Source: JAGNDO01 sp963704975
Lineage (GTDB): Bacteria; Chloroflexota; Anaerolineae; Caldilineales; Caldilineaceae
Length of the DNA stretch: 64,000 bases
Reading direction: 5' to 3'
Assembly: GCA_963704975.1 (NCBI GenBank)
Contig: CAVPIK010000019.1
Location: 32,877 to 96,876 of the forward strand
This document shows, in pieces, positions 36,345 through 46,464 of the stretch. The translations under genes and the position numbers were made by a program. The notes beneath the pieces are model-generated. The model was not told the origin of the DNA. It saw only the letters and a program-made list of their open reading frames with translations, and did not search any database. Position 1 is the first letter of the stretch; every line of letters starts with the position of its first letter.

Positions 36345-37354
36345 ATCTCCCTTGGCGAATTTGGTGGCTCAGCGGCACCCGGTCGGCGATGAAACTTTCC
36401 AGGACGCGGCGCTGGTCGGTGCGTTGGTGACGGTTGCCGGGGTGTTCGGGACCGTCGGTGCTGTTGATTAGGGCCAGGATGGACAGGGCTTCGCCGGGGG
36501 CCAGGCGGAAGTAGCGTTCTTCGGTCTCCAGGTTGTCCAGGCGCTCCCAGCGGTCGGTCCAGTCGTTGAGATAGTAGCCGCCGCAGGTGCGACAGCGCCA
36601 GACGCTGAAGGTGCGCTTGTCGTTTTCGTCCGTGGCCACGGCGATGGCCCCCAGGTTGGCGATGCGCCCCTGGCAGGCGAAGCACGATTCTGTGCCCGCG
36701 CCCACGCCGCTGCGTTCCAGCAAATTGTCCGTCCACTGGGAGCGGGGCGGACGGTCCGGCTTGCCCTTGCCAAAGAGCCGCCGGACCCGATCCCGCAAGT
36801 TCATGTCCGGGGCCGGGGTGGGCTGGACCGGGGCGGCGGGCAGATCCAGGGCCGGGTGTTCGTCCGGGCCGGTGTACGGGCCGCTTTCCCACTGGTCGCA
36901 GCCCAGGGCCAGGGCGGATTGGAAGCGCAGCCGGGCCGGGCCGGGGATGGGCGATTCGGTGGCGGATGTCCAGGTGCAGCGCCCGGCGGGCAGGTCGTCG
37001 TCCGTGGTGAGGTCCAGGGGCTGCCAGTGGCGGCAGCTTCCGCAGGCCCGCAGTTGCCAGCCTTCGTCGACCAAGGAGGTGCCCAAAGCGGCGAGAAAAT
37101 CTGGGGCCACCCCTGTCCTCTGCCTCGGGAAGCTGCCCACGTCAGCAAAGGCGGTGGTCTGCCGCACCGGGTTCGTCCTTTTCCCCAGATTGAAGGGTCA
37201 AAACCCGAGCAGCCGGTTCGGTGAACCACATGAGCGTGGCCCAGGTGCGGTCGGTGCGGTGGGGGGATAGGAGTTGCAGCCGCTGAAAAATTTGGGAGCG
37301 GGTGCCGGGATGGATGCCCGACATGGTCTTCAGGTTGAAACGGGATTCGCTCAC
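36343..37354 (-). CDS. hypothetical cysteine-rich (zinc-ribbon-like) protein (one frame error)
   Basis: About 337 residues from GTG 37354, which overlaps the stop of the sugar-binding lipoprotein. First part VSESRFNLKTMSG and WFTEPAARVLTL; after a shift near 37185, three Cys groups appear: CGSCRHWQPL, CFACQG (preceded by Cys elsewhere) and WRCRTCGGYYLNDWTDRW, which fit small metal-binding knuckles. No known family. The last residues lie at the edge of the hairpin below. Coupling to a transport lipoprotein is the only clue to its role. Confidence 0.6.
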
Positions 37355-38663
37355 TTCCCGTTGGCCTCGTTGATCAGGGTCGTGGTTTCGGCCACCACTT
37401 GGGTGGGGTCCGCGCCGCCGGTGACGACTTTGAGCAGCATGTCGCCGCCGTAGCCCCACACGGCCTGCATTTCTGGGGCCAGGGGCAGGGGTTGGGCGGT
37501 GGCGGCCTGGGCCACAAAGCCCTGGCGCACGGGGTCGTCGCCGATGCTCGGCGCTGCGGTTGGCGGGCAGGCGGTTGGCGACCTGGGCCAAAATGCCGCC
37601 GTTCTGGGCGTCCGTGAGGAAGCGGGCCAGGGTGACGGCTTTCCACTGCTGGTCGGGGCTAACCTTGGGGTTGACGAAGATGGCGTCCACGCCCATCCAC
37701 GGCTGGGCGGGGCCGGCGGGACCGGCGGGCAGGGGGGCCACGGTCAGGCTGTCGCCCAGGGCCTGGCGCAGCTCGGCGGCGGCTCCACGGGCCATCCACA
37801 AAGAAGGCGAACTCGCCCTTTTTGAAGCGGTCGATCAGCGCGCCGTAGTCCTGCTCGACAAAGATGCCGGGGGTGGCGGCGGCCTGTTGCAGCCAGCGCA
37901 GATAGTCGGCGGTGCCGGGGGTTTGGTCCAAAATGGCCCGGTTGTCGGCGTCAAAGAGCGCACCGCCATAGGCCGGGATGCCCCAATAGAGATGGAAAAG
38001 GTTGGCGTAGAGGCCGATGCCCAGGGCGGGGTTTTGGGCGGCCAAGGTCAAGAGATCGTCCGTGGTGGCGGGCAGGGGGGCGTCGCCGAGCAGGGTTTGG
38101 TTGACGTAAAGACTGACCAATTCGTAATTGGTGGGCAGGCCATAGAGGCTGCCGTCCTGGGTCAGGCTGTTGAGGGTGGCGGGCCAATAGCTTTCCCGAT
38201 CAGCTTGGGTGACATAGTCGTCGAGGGGGGCCAATACCCCCGCCTTGATCAGATCCGGGGTCCACCAATCCGGGGCCAAGAGCAAGTCCGGCCCGCCGCC
38301 GGCCAACACTGCGTCGGCGTAGGCCTGGGGCACGTTGTCGATGGCGACGAAGAGGGTGTCGATCTGCAAAGTGGGGTAGGCGGCCTGGGCTGCGGTGAGC
38401 ATCTGGGCCAGGGCGTCGCCGTCGGCCTGGGTCCAACTGTGCCAGATCACCAGCTTGCCCGTCATCCCCTCCGGGCCCGGCGTGGGCGTGGGGGAGGGGA
38501 TGACCGTCGGCTCCGGCGTGGGCGTGGGCTGATCCGGGGCCAGGGTCGCCGTGGGGGGCGGCGTGGGCGTGGGCGCAGGGTCATCCCCGCCGCAGGCGGT
38601 CATCGCCAGGGCCAGGAGGAGGGTCAGGAAAAGTAGGATGAGTTTTCGGGAAATAGATCGCAT
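37351..38663 (-). CDS. ABC-type sugar-binding lipoprotein (two frame errors)
   Basis: About 437 residues from ATG 38663. Lipoprotein signal MRSISRKLILLFLTLLLAL with lipobox LAMTAC, then a P/T linker (PTPTPPPTATLAP) and a family 1 solute-binding fold: GKLVIWHSWTQADGDAL, GPDLLLAPDWWTP, LYGLPTNYELVSLYVN, GALIDRFKKGEFAFFVDGPW and WMGVDAIFVNP. Frame changes near 37790 and 37555; the end is TTTLINEANGK. It probably binds a maltose-like sugar for an ABC importer, but no permease or ATPase gene is adjacent. Confidence 0.85.
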
Positions 38664-38780
38664 AAACGCTGTGCTCGTTCGGGAAAGGTCGATCAAAATA
38701 GTTGCCAGCAGTATAGCACAAAGGGGTCCAAACCCTGTTATTTCGGCCATTCAAGCTGCCAAGCATTAATCGATCGAATT

Positions 38781-38851
38781 GACCACAGAGAACACAAAGA
38801 TCACAAAGATTTTTCTGATCTTTCTTTGTGATCTTTGTGTTCTCTGTGGTC
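38781..38851. repeat. ACAAAGATCACAAAG hairpin
   Basis: Arms GACCACAGAGAACACAAAGA... (38781-38810) and ...TTTGTGTTCTCTGTGGTC (38818-38851). It lies between the lipoprotein promoter side and aroQ. Confidence 0.9.
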
Positions 38852-38867
38852 AGAAGGCTGTATGGGA

Positions 38868-39323
38868 CTAGGCCCAGTTTGCTTCAAGGTGGTCGAGGAG
38901 GGCCTGGAGACCGAGCAAATAACTCCGCCACCCAAAGCCGCAGATCTGCCCCACGCAGACCGGGGCCAGGACCGACGTGTGGCGGAAGGCTTCCCGGGCG
39001 TGGATGTTGCTCAGGTGCACCTCCACCGTGGGCAGGGCGACACTGGCGATGGCGTCCCGGATGGCATACGAATAGTGGGTGAACGCGCCGGGGTTGATCA
39101 GGATGCCGTCCGCCGGGTGGTCGCCACCGGGCCGGGCGGCGTGGATGGCGTCGATCAGCGCGCCCTCGTGGTTGGATTGCAGGATGCGCAGGGTGTGGGC
39201 GTCCCCGGCGGCGGCGATGAGCTTGGCGTTGATGTCGTCCAACGTCACGCTGCCATAGACCGACCGCTCCCGACTGCCCAGAAGGTTGAGGTTGGGGCCG
39301 TGCAGAACAAGAATTTTTGACAT
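38868..39323 (-). CDS. aroQ: 3-dehydroquinate dehydratase, type II
   Basis: 151 residues, intact. LVLHGPNLNLLGSRE (with the flexible-loop Arg), the catalytic Tyr in SVYGSVT, LQSNHEGALIDAIH, INPGAFTHYSYAIRDA and VEVHLSNIHARE (catalytic His near VEVH) are all present. It removes water from 3-dehydroquinate to give 3-dehydroshikimate. Last gene of the aroC-aroK-aroB-aroQ set, separated from aroB by a hairpin and about 130 nt, so it may have its own promoter or be downstream of a partial terminator. Confidence 0.95.
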   Translation of the reverse strand: MSKILVLHGPNLNLLGSRERSVYGSVTLDDINAKLIAAAGDAHTLRILQSNHEGALIDAIHAARPGGDHPADGILINPGAFTHYSYAIRDAIASVALPTVEVHLSNIHAREAFRHTSVLAPVCVGQICGFGWRSYLLGLQALLDHLEANWA

Positions 39324-39348
39324 AATTTCCTCCAATTCGATATGGAAG

Positions 39349-39456
39349 AAATAGACCACGGATTGACACGGATTTGACGGATTAAAACGGATCATATTTC
39401 TAGAAAGATCCGTTTTACAATCCGTCTCGAATCCGTCGTCAATCCGCGTTCTATTT
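39349..39456. repeat. AAATAGA..CGGAT hairpin, copy 3
   Basis: Arms AAATAGACCACGGATTGACA... (39349-39393) and ...GTCAATCCGCGTTCTATTTT (39407-39456). The TAG stop of aroB (39451-39453) lies in its far end. Confidence 0.9.
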
Positions 39457-40546
39457 TCGATTCCAGTACGATCCCGCAAGCGCCCTCTTGACCACATCCT
39501 CGCCCGGATGGTCGATGAGGATGACGTCGCCGATGGATCGGGGCACGATGAAGCGCACGTTTTTGCCCACGCGCTTTTTGTCGTGGGCCATGGCCGCGTA
39601 GACTTCGTCCACGTCATAGCCGCTGACGTGGATGGGCAGGCCGATGCGTTCCACCAGCGCGGTGATGCGCTGGGCCAGCGCCGCATCGCACAGCCCCAGC
39701 TCCGCGGCCATGTGGGCGGAGGCGACCAGGCCCAGGCCCACCCCTTCCCCGTGGCGGACGTGGAAATTGCTCACCAATTCGATGGCGTGGCCGAAGGTGT
39801 GGCCCAAATTGAGGGTGGCCCGGCGTCCCCGCTCGAAGGGGTCCTCCTCCACCACGGCCACCTTCACCCGCACGGCGTCGGCGATCATGGTGGCCAGGTC
39901 CGCGGGGCCGTCCCCTTCCAAGGCCGCAAAGAGGGCCGGATCGGCCAAGATCCCATGCTTGATCACCTCGGCCATGCCGGAGCGGAACTCGGCCGCGGGC
40001 AAGGTTTCCAGCACCGCCGGGTCGATGATCACGACCTCCGGCTGTTTGAACGCGCCCACCAAATTCTTGCCCTGGGGCAGGTCCACCCCGGTCTTGCCGC
40101 CCACGGACGCGTCCACCATGCTGAGCAGCGTGGTCGGGATCTGCACAAAGGGCACGCCCCGCAAATAGGACGCGGCGGCAAAGCCCGCCATGTCCCCGAC
40201 CACCCCGCCGCCCAGGGCGATGATGGGGCTGTGCCGGTCCAGCCCGGCGTCCAAAAACTGGTCGTACAGGCTGGCGATGGAGGCCAAGGTTTTGTGGGCC
40301 TCGCCTTCGGGCACCGTGCAAATGTGTGGGCTCAAATCCAGCGGCGGAGAGGCTCTGGGCCACCACCCCCGCATAAATTTGCGCCACATCCGGGTTCGAG
40401 ACGATGGCCGCCGAACCGGGGCGCACCCCGCTCTCCAAAAGCAGCCCGCCCACGTGGGCCAGCAGCCCGTCACCGATGTGGATGGGGTAGGCGCCGGTGG
40501 GGGTGGTGACGGGAATGTTGATTGGTTGATTGGTTGATTGGGTCAT
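39451..40546 (-). CDS. aroB: 3-dehydroquinate synthase (one frame error)
   Basis: About 364 residues. The NAD-binding LGGGVVGDMAGFAAASY, the phosphate loop TTLLSMVDASVGGKTGVD, the metal Glu in FRSGMAEVIKHG, and metal His in LNLGHTFGHAIE and RHGEGVGLG are seen. A shift near 40345 separates the first 60 residues. It converts DAHP to 3-dehydroquinate. The ATG at 40546 overlaps the aroK stop. Confidence 0.92.
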
Positions 40547-41097
40547 GGTTGTTTCTGGGTGAAAGTGGGAAGTGTGTGTTGACGGCGTGAGAACGCTTGA
40601 GTGATTTTGGCGATGATCCGGCGGGGGGCTTACCGGTCGTGTCGATTTGGATGGGGATGGCGGCGTAGGCATCCGCGCGGGCGGCGAGGAGGCTTTCCAA
40701 TCGGGCGCGCCGGGCGGCCCGGTCCGCGCCCATGAGGGGGCGGTCGTTGTCCCCGTCCGTGCGGGCCAGGATCTCGTCCACCGTGGCGGTGAGGCAGATC
40801 ACCGTGCCCGTGGCGCTGAGGGCGTCCCGGTTGGCCGGGTTCACCAACGCCCCGCCGCCCGTGGAGATGATCAGGCCGGATTGCTCGGCCAATTCCGCGC
40901 ACAGGGCCGACTCCGCCGCCCGGAAGACGGGTTCGCCGTCCTCGGCGAAGATGGCGGCGATGGGTTTGGCGAAGCGCTCGACGAGGACGGCGTCCATGTC
41001 GAGGAAGGGGCGGTCCAAGTTGCTCGGCCAGGATGCGGCCGATCTTGGTTTTGCCCGTGCCCATGAAGCCGGTGAGGATGATGTTGGGTGGGGTCAT
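40543..41097 (-). CDS. aroK: shikimate kinase (two frame errors)
   Basis: About 184 residues. P-loop GFMGTGKTKIGRILAEQL, then in the next frame DRPFLDMDAVLVERF (shikimate Asp), FRAAESALCAEL, IISTGGGALVNP and RPLMG (lid Arg). Frame changes near 41020 and 40630. It phosphorylates shikimate with ATP. Predicted to be co-translated with aroB. Confidence 0.88.
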
Positions 41098-41166
41098 GGT
41101 GTGGTTTCGCATGATCGGGCTCGATATGCCAGTCGGAAATTCCTGGTCGATGGTCTCGAATCCGCG

Positions 41167-41264
41167 AAACGTCCCCGGCACTGCATGCGTCAGTGATCAT
41201 TGACGCGTCGGCCCACGTATTTTGTCGATTCGTGCTCGCTGAGGCGCAAGTGCCGGGGACGTTT
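41167..41264. repeat. nested palindrome between aroC and aroK
   Basis: Outer GAAACGTCCCCGGCACT (41167-) pairs with AAGTGCCGGGGACGTTTC (-41264); inside, TGCGTCAGTGATCATTGACGCG is a second near-perfect palindrome. Non-coding. Confidence 0.85.
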
Positions 41265-41280
41265 CTTGCCCCGGCTAGCG

Positions 41281-41417
41281 TCGGTTGAGTAGGCCGAGTT
41301 AACGAACCAACTCGCGAACATTGGAATCAGGCCGTATCGAAACCAACGGGTCAACCCGCACCCTCTGGTTTCGATACGGTCGGAAACTGCCCCGACCTAC
41401 TCAACCGGCGGGTGCTA
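41281..41417. repeat. dispersed GTTGAGTAG element, copy B (full)
   Basis: Ends are inverted GGTTGAGTAGG / CCTACTCAACC. Inside, CCGTATCGAAACC faces GGTTTCGATACGG around GGGTCAACCCGC. No coding frame. Confidence 0.85.
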
Positions 41418-41432
41418 GCCGCTGATGGCGTC

Positions 41433-42688
41433 TCAAAACAGCCGAAACTGCCCCGCATCCACCCGCCCGGCCTGATGCATCAGCACCGCGTTCATCACCT
41501 CAATCGCCATGCGGGATTCCAAGGTGACGCCGGCACGCACGCCGACGCAGGGGTCGTGGCGGCCTTTGTCGAGCTGGAAGTCGATCTCTTCCAGGTTTTT
41601 GCGCACGGATTGTTGGGGCAGGTTGATGGTCGAGGTCGGCTTGAAGCTGACCCGACAGACCAGGGGCATGCCCGTGGTGATGCCGCCGATCAGACCGCCG
41701 TGGCTGTTGGCCCGGTAGCCCGTGGCCCCAATGGGGTCGTTGTTTTCGCTGCCCGCGCCGGGTCACAACCTCCGCGCCGGCGCCAATTTCCACAGCTTGC
41801 ACGGCGTGCATCCCGCCCAAAATGCCCATGAGCCGCAGTTTCAGGCTTTGGAAGAGCGGGTCGCCGATCAACGGCGGCACGTTGAGGCCGATCACCTCCA
41901 CGGCCGCGCCGATGGAGTCGCCTTTGGACCGGGTCTCGATGATCAGATCCCCGGCGGCCTGGGCGAAGTCCGGGTCGATGGTGTGGATTTCGGCGGCTTC
42001 CATGATTTGGCGAATTCGGTCGATCTCGTTTGGCGGAATGGTGAGCGCTATCCTGCGCCCGGATCAAGTTCTTGGAAATGGTCGGCCAGACTTCGATTTG
42101 CCTTCAAATGGCCCACCTGCACGATGGACGACAGAAAGACCGTGCCGAAGATCTCCTGCAAATAGAGCCGGGCGATGGAGCCGCCGATCACGTCGCTGAT
42201 GGCCGAGCGATAGCTGCTGCGCCCGCCGCCGCGGATGTCCACGAAGCCCTGGGATTTGTGATGCTTGACCAGATCCGTGTGGCCGGGGCGCACCTCGCCG
42301 GTCGGTCCGGCAAACTGGGCGTAGTGCTGGGACTTCTTGGCCGCGGAGAGGACCAGGGCGGCGATGGGTTCGCCCGTGGTGTAGCCCGCCTCGTAGGCCG
42401 AGGTCTCGCTGACTGCGTCCCCGTCCTCGCGACGGTGAGGGTCGGCCCCGCGGTCAGGGCGTCCGTGTCGTCTTGATAGAGACCGGAGAGCAGCAGCACC
42501 TTGTCGGCCTCGCTGCGGGGGGTGCCGTGCTTGTTGCTGCCGGGCCGCCGCCGGTCCAGGAAGGCCTGCACATCCGCCCGGCGCACCATCAACCCGGCCG
42601 GACAGCCAAAGACAATCGTCGTGATCCCCGGTCCATGAGATTCCCCCGCCCCGGCCACGCCGAAGAGGGGACCGCCTAGAATTTCCAT
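41433..42688 (-). CDS. aroC: chorismate synthase (three frame errors)
   Basis: About 415 residues. N-terminal GVAGAGESHGPG (FMN His), PGSNKHGTPRSEADKV; then GHTDLVKHHKSQGFVDIRGG, GGGRSSYRS, FLSSIVQVG; then SKGDSIGAAVEVIG, LGGMHAVQ; then ANSHGGLIGGITTGMPL, FKPTSTINLPQ, KGRHDPCVGVRA. Frame changes near 42430, 42055 and 41760. It forms chorismate from EPSP using reduced FMN. Probable first gene of aroC-aroK-aroB-aroQ. Confidence 0.9.
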
Positions 42689-42709
42689 AGGTCAACCTTT
42701 CGTAGAGAC

Positions 42710-42797
42710 AGGGAGACAAGGAGAAGAGGAGACAAGGAGACGGGATGGAACGTGATTCTCAACGCAAATCTCCTCAATCTCCTTGTCTCCCGTCATC
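42710..42797. repeat. GGAGACAAGG-type hairpin
   Basis: GGGAGACAAGGAGAAGAGGA, later repeated, faces TCCTCAATCTCCTTGTCTCC. It ends 3 nt from the stop of the GNAT gene and 22 nt before aroC. Confidence 0.8.
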
Positions 42798-42799
42798 TC

Positions 42800-43576
42800 T
42801 CAAATTTCCTTCATGCACGCTCTCGCCATGCCGATGCAGCGGAAGCCTCGGCGTTCGAGGATGGGCCGGGACATGGGGCTGGCGTCCACGGTCAAGAATT
42901 TGCGGCCCCGGGCCAGGGCTTCCTGGGCGCGGATGGCGATGAGATCTGTGTAAATGCCCATGCCCCGGAAGTCGGCCAGGGTGGAGCCGCCCCACAGGCT
43001 GGCGAAGCGGCTGCCGGGATCGAAGTAGATCCACGCCCCGGCCACGGGACGGTCGTCCACGTAGGCCACGTAGATGGAGATTAGGTCTGGGATAGTGGGT
43101 CAGGTCGTGGATCAGCCGTTCCTCCAGCCCCGGACGTTCCCGGCCCCACACCTGATTTTCCACCTCGGTGAGATCCCGGATTCCCTCGGGTCGGGTGATG
43201 CGGCGCACGTCGTGAACGATGGGCCGGGTCAATTCTGGGGAGCAGGTCGGCCAAATCCAGCACCAGAATGGCTTCGGGGTCGTCGATGTCAAAACCGTGG
43301 GCGGCCAGGCGGTCCACCAGATCCGGCGGGCGTGTCGTAGTCGAAGACCTTCCACTCGAAGGGGCGGCCTCGTTCGGCGAAGTAGGCGATCTGCTCTTGG
43401 ATCACCCGGTCCGCGTTGGCTTCGGTCAACGTGGAATGGATCAGAAAGCACGGCTCATGCTCGGTCAGGTTGACATGGCGCACCACTTCCGCCGTCACCT
43501 CCCGGCGGGCGCTGGGGTGGGTGGCGTTGATGCGTTGGTCCTGGTCGTAGAGGGTGCGGATGTCGTTGATGTGCAT
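42800..43576 (-). CDS. GNAT acetyltransferase with N-terminal helical domain (frame errors)
   Basis: About 258 residues: MHINDIRTLYDQDQRI, HEPCFLIHSTLTEANAD, a central VENQVWGRERPG segment, and the C-terminal GNAT core VAGAWIYFDPGSRFASLWGG, STLADFRGMGIYTDLIAIRAQ (acyl-CoA loop variant) and FLTVDASPMSRPILERRGF. Frame changes near 43335, 43235 and 43080. The substrate is unknown. 43577-43672 holds half of an AAATAGG..CACGGAT repeat and a hairpin (43636-43668). Confidence 0.75.
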
Positions 43577-43635
43577 GGGATCGCTCGGGTTGAAGACAAA
43601 AAATAGGCCACGGATTGCACGGAATAAGGCGACCC

Positions 43636-43668
43636 AGAAGTCCGACTTTTGAAAAAAGTCGGACTTCT
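43636..43668 (-). terminator. hairpin after ychF
   Basis: AGAAGTCCGACTTTT pairs with AAAGTCGGACTTCT; there is no long T-run, so termination is only possible, not certain. Confidence 0.5.
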
Positions 43669-43672
43669 TCGG

Positions 43673-44778
43673 CTACACGTTGAATCGGAAATGGATCACA
43701 TCCCCGTCCTGCACGACGTATTCTTTGCCTTCCAGCCGCATGAGACCGGCGGTTTTGGCCCCGTGTTCGCCGCCGTGTTCTTCGTAGATGGGGAAGGGGA
43801 TCACTTCGGCGCGGATGAAGCCGCGTTGGAAGTCGGTGTGGATGACCCCGGCGGCTTCCGGGGCGGTGGAGCCTCGGCGCAGGGTCCAGGCGCGGACTTC
43901 GTGGCCGCCGGTGGTGGTGAAGAAGACGATCAGGTCCAGCAGGCGGAAGCCGCCGTGGATCACTTGGTCCAGCCCGCTTTCGGATGGCCCCGGCCAGGGC
44001 CATGAATTCGGCCTGTTCTTCCGGGGTCAGGCCGATCATCTCGGCCTCAAGTTGGGCGCAGAGGACGACGACTTCTGCGCCGTGTTCTGCGGCGTAGGCT
44101 TTTACGGCCCGCACATGGGCGTTGCCCTGGGCCACCGAGTCCTCGTCCACGTTCGCCGCATAGATCACAGGCTTGGCCGTGAGCAAGCGTAGTTCGTGAT
44201 TCAACAAAGAAAAAGCGTCGCTATCCCGATCCGGGAAGAGTGGCGGCGGGGTGGCCTGCGGCGAAGTGGGCTTGCAGGGCCAGGGCTGTGTCCATGACGG
44301 GCTGGAGGGATTTGTCCCCCTTGACCAGCCGGGGCAGCTTTTCCAGCTTGCGCTCAAGTTGCTCCAGGTCGGACAGGATCAGCTCCGTGTTGATCACCTC
44401 GATGTCGTCCACCGGGTCGATGACCTCGCTGGTGTGGACCACGTTGGGGTCGTCGAAACAGCGCACCACATGCACGATGGCCTGGGTTTCCCGGATGTGG
44501 CCGAGGAATTGGTTGCCCAATCCCTCGCCCTGGCTGGCTCCTTTGACCAGGCCGGCGATGTCGGTGAACTCGATGGTGGCCGGGATTTTGCGCTCGGGCT
44601 GGACCATGTCGGCCAGCTTTTCCAGGCGGGGGTCGGGGACGGCGACCACGGCCCGGTTGGGCTGGATGGTGCAGAAGGGATAGTTGGCGACCTCGGCGTT
44701 TTGGGCCTGGGTCAGGGCGTTGAAGGTCGTGCTCTTGCCCACGTTGGGCAGGCCGACCAGGCCGATGGTGAGACTCAT
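43673..44778 (-). CDS. ychF: YchF/OLA1-family P-loop ATPase (two frame errors)
   Basis: About 366 residues from ATG 44778, preceded by GAGGAG 9 nt away. G1 GLVGLPNVGKSTTFNALT, PFCTIQPNRAVVAVPD, G3-like FTDIAGLVKGAS, YAANVDED; the C-terminal TGS-like domain has LLDLIVFFTTTGGHEVRAW and a terminal DGDVIHFRFNV. Frame changes near 44218 and 43975. It binds ATP and ribosomes and takes part in translation and stress responses. The mechanosensitive channel reads into it without a stop (see findings). Confidence 0.92.
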
Positions 44779-46464
44779 GGGGCTGGACTCCTCGGTTTTT
44801 TGGATCTCGGCTGCCATGACTTGGGCCAGAGCCGTGCTGTCTTTGAAGGTGACCACCCGCTGGGCAAAGGGAATTTCGATGCCTTCTCGGTCGAAAGCCT
44901 CCTTGACCAGCTTGCGGTAGTCTCGGGCGACCTGGCGATGACGCCCCGGCTTGACCCGGGTCACTGTGCGGATGGTCAATTCCGACGCGCCGAAGTCTTG
45001 CAAGCCTTGAACCTCGGTCGGTGCAATGACATATTTGTCAGCCAACTTCAGGGCCACACCGGCTTCTTTCAGCACCTGGTAGACGTGGTCCAGATCCGAA
45101 TCGTAGGCCACGCCCACCTCCACCACGGCGAAGGTGTATTTTTTGGAGAAGTTGACCAGGTCGTTGATCTGGCCGTTGCGCAGGATGTGCTGTTGGCCGT
45201 CTGGGTCCCGGATGCGGGTGGTGCGGATGTCGATGGCCTCCACCACCCCCCGGGCGTTGCCGGTTTCGATGTAATCGCCGACCAGAAACATGTTTTCAAA
45301 GAGGATGAAAAAGCCGGAGACGATATCGTTGATCAGGGGCTGGGCGCTCAGGCCGATGACGATTGTGGCAATCCCGGCGCCAGCCAGAATCGGCGTCACA
45401 TCCAGGCTGAGGGCGTTGAGGATCAGCACAAAGGCGACAAAATAGACCACATAGCGCAGCAAACTCTTGATCACCGGGGTTAGGGTGAGCCGTTGCTGCT
45501 CTTCGCTTTCCGACAGTTCCTTGGAGCCGGACATAGCCCGATCCACGGTCAGGTTGATCACCTCAACCGCCACCCGGCTCAGGAAAAAGATGCCGACGAC
45601 TTGGATCAGGGGCGGGCCAAACTCGGCAAAGGAGGAGATTCGCTCGTCCTGTTGCAGGGTGAGGGTGGCCACCACCAGATAGATCACGTACTCCAGCGAG
45701 CGGCGGAAGAGGGGAATCAGCCCGTGCAGCCGTTGATAGTAGTGGAGAAAGCCGTCGTCCTCGTTGATGGCCCGACGTCGGCGCTGGTATTTGTCCAGCA
45801 GGGCATCCAAGCTGTCGACGATGGCGGCGATGGCCCGCACAAAGAGCAGGCCCAGGGCAATGATGATGTAAATGCGCAGAATCAGCGCGACTAGCGTGAC
45901 AACGGAGTCGGGAACGGGCAACAGCCGGGCGGCGATCGTCGCCAGTCCGATCCACAGACCCGCGTTGACGAGCCGGGTGAGCAGGGCGAAGAACTTCTCC
46001 ACGCTCTCGTCGTTGGCCTTGAGCTGTTCGTAGGCCTTGGCCCGGTCGGCCAAGCTGCGGAATATCCGGTCAACCCGCACAATGAGTACGCGCACAAGGA
46101 TAGTCAGCACGCCCACGGCGGCCAGCCCAGTTCCCAGACGGATCCAGAAGTCCGGCGGCAGTTTGGCCAAGAGGGCCAAGCTGTACGCCAATACAGCCTC
46201 ACCTTGGAAGATTAGATAGCCGTTGAGGCTCAAAATAGCCAGGACCAGAAGCAACCAGATCAGCAGCAGTCCACGGCGGATGATTTTGTGGATGTTTTTG
46301 GCATTGTCTACAAATCTGGCCAACCCGGGCAACTTGTCCACCCGCCGAAAGAGCGTGGTTACGATCAGATTTGTCAGCAGCAACACCAAGGTGACGGCCA
46401 GCAATTCGCCGCCAATCACCATATAGTCGCTGGCTGTGCCATAAATCAGCTCTGTGTTGATCAT
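44775..46464 (-). CDS. mscS: MscS-family mechanosensitive ion channel
   Basis: About 562 residues. Several N-terminal helices, then the canonical MscS core: GIATIVIGLSAQPLINDIVSG, FILFENMFLVGDYIET, ARGVVEAIDIRTTRI, HILRNGQIN and a soluble C-terminal beta/alpha domain ending FAQRVVTFKD. The open frame continues through AQVMAAEIQKTEESSP straight into YchF. Loss of one A in the A-run before ACCGAGGAG would give a TGA overlapping the ychF ATG, as at the other junctions of this operon, so I end it there. A turgor-release valve. Confidence 0.85.
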
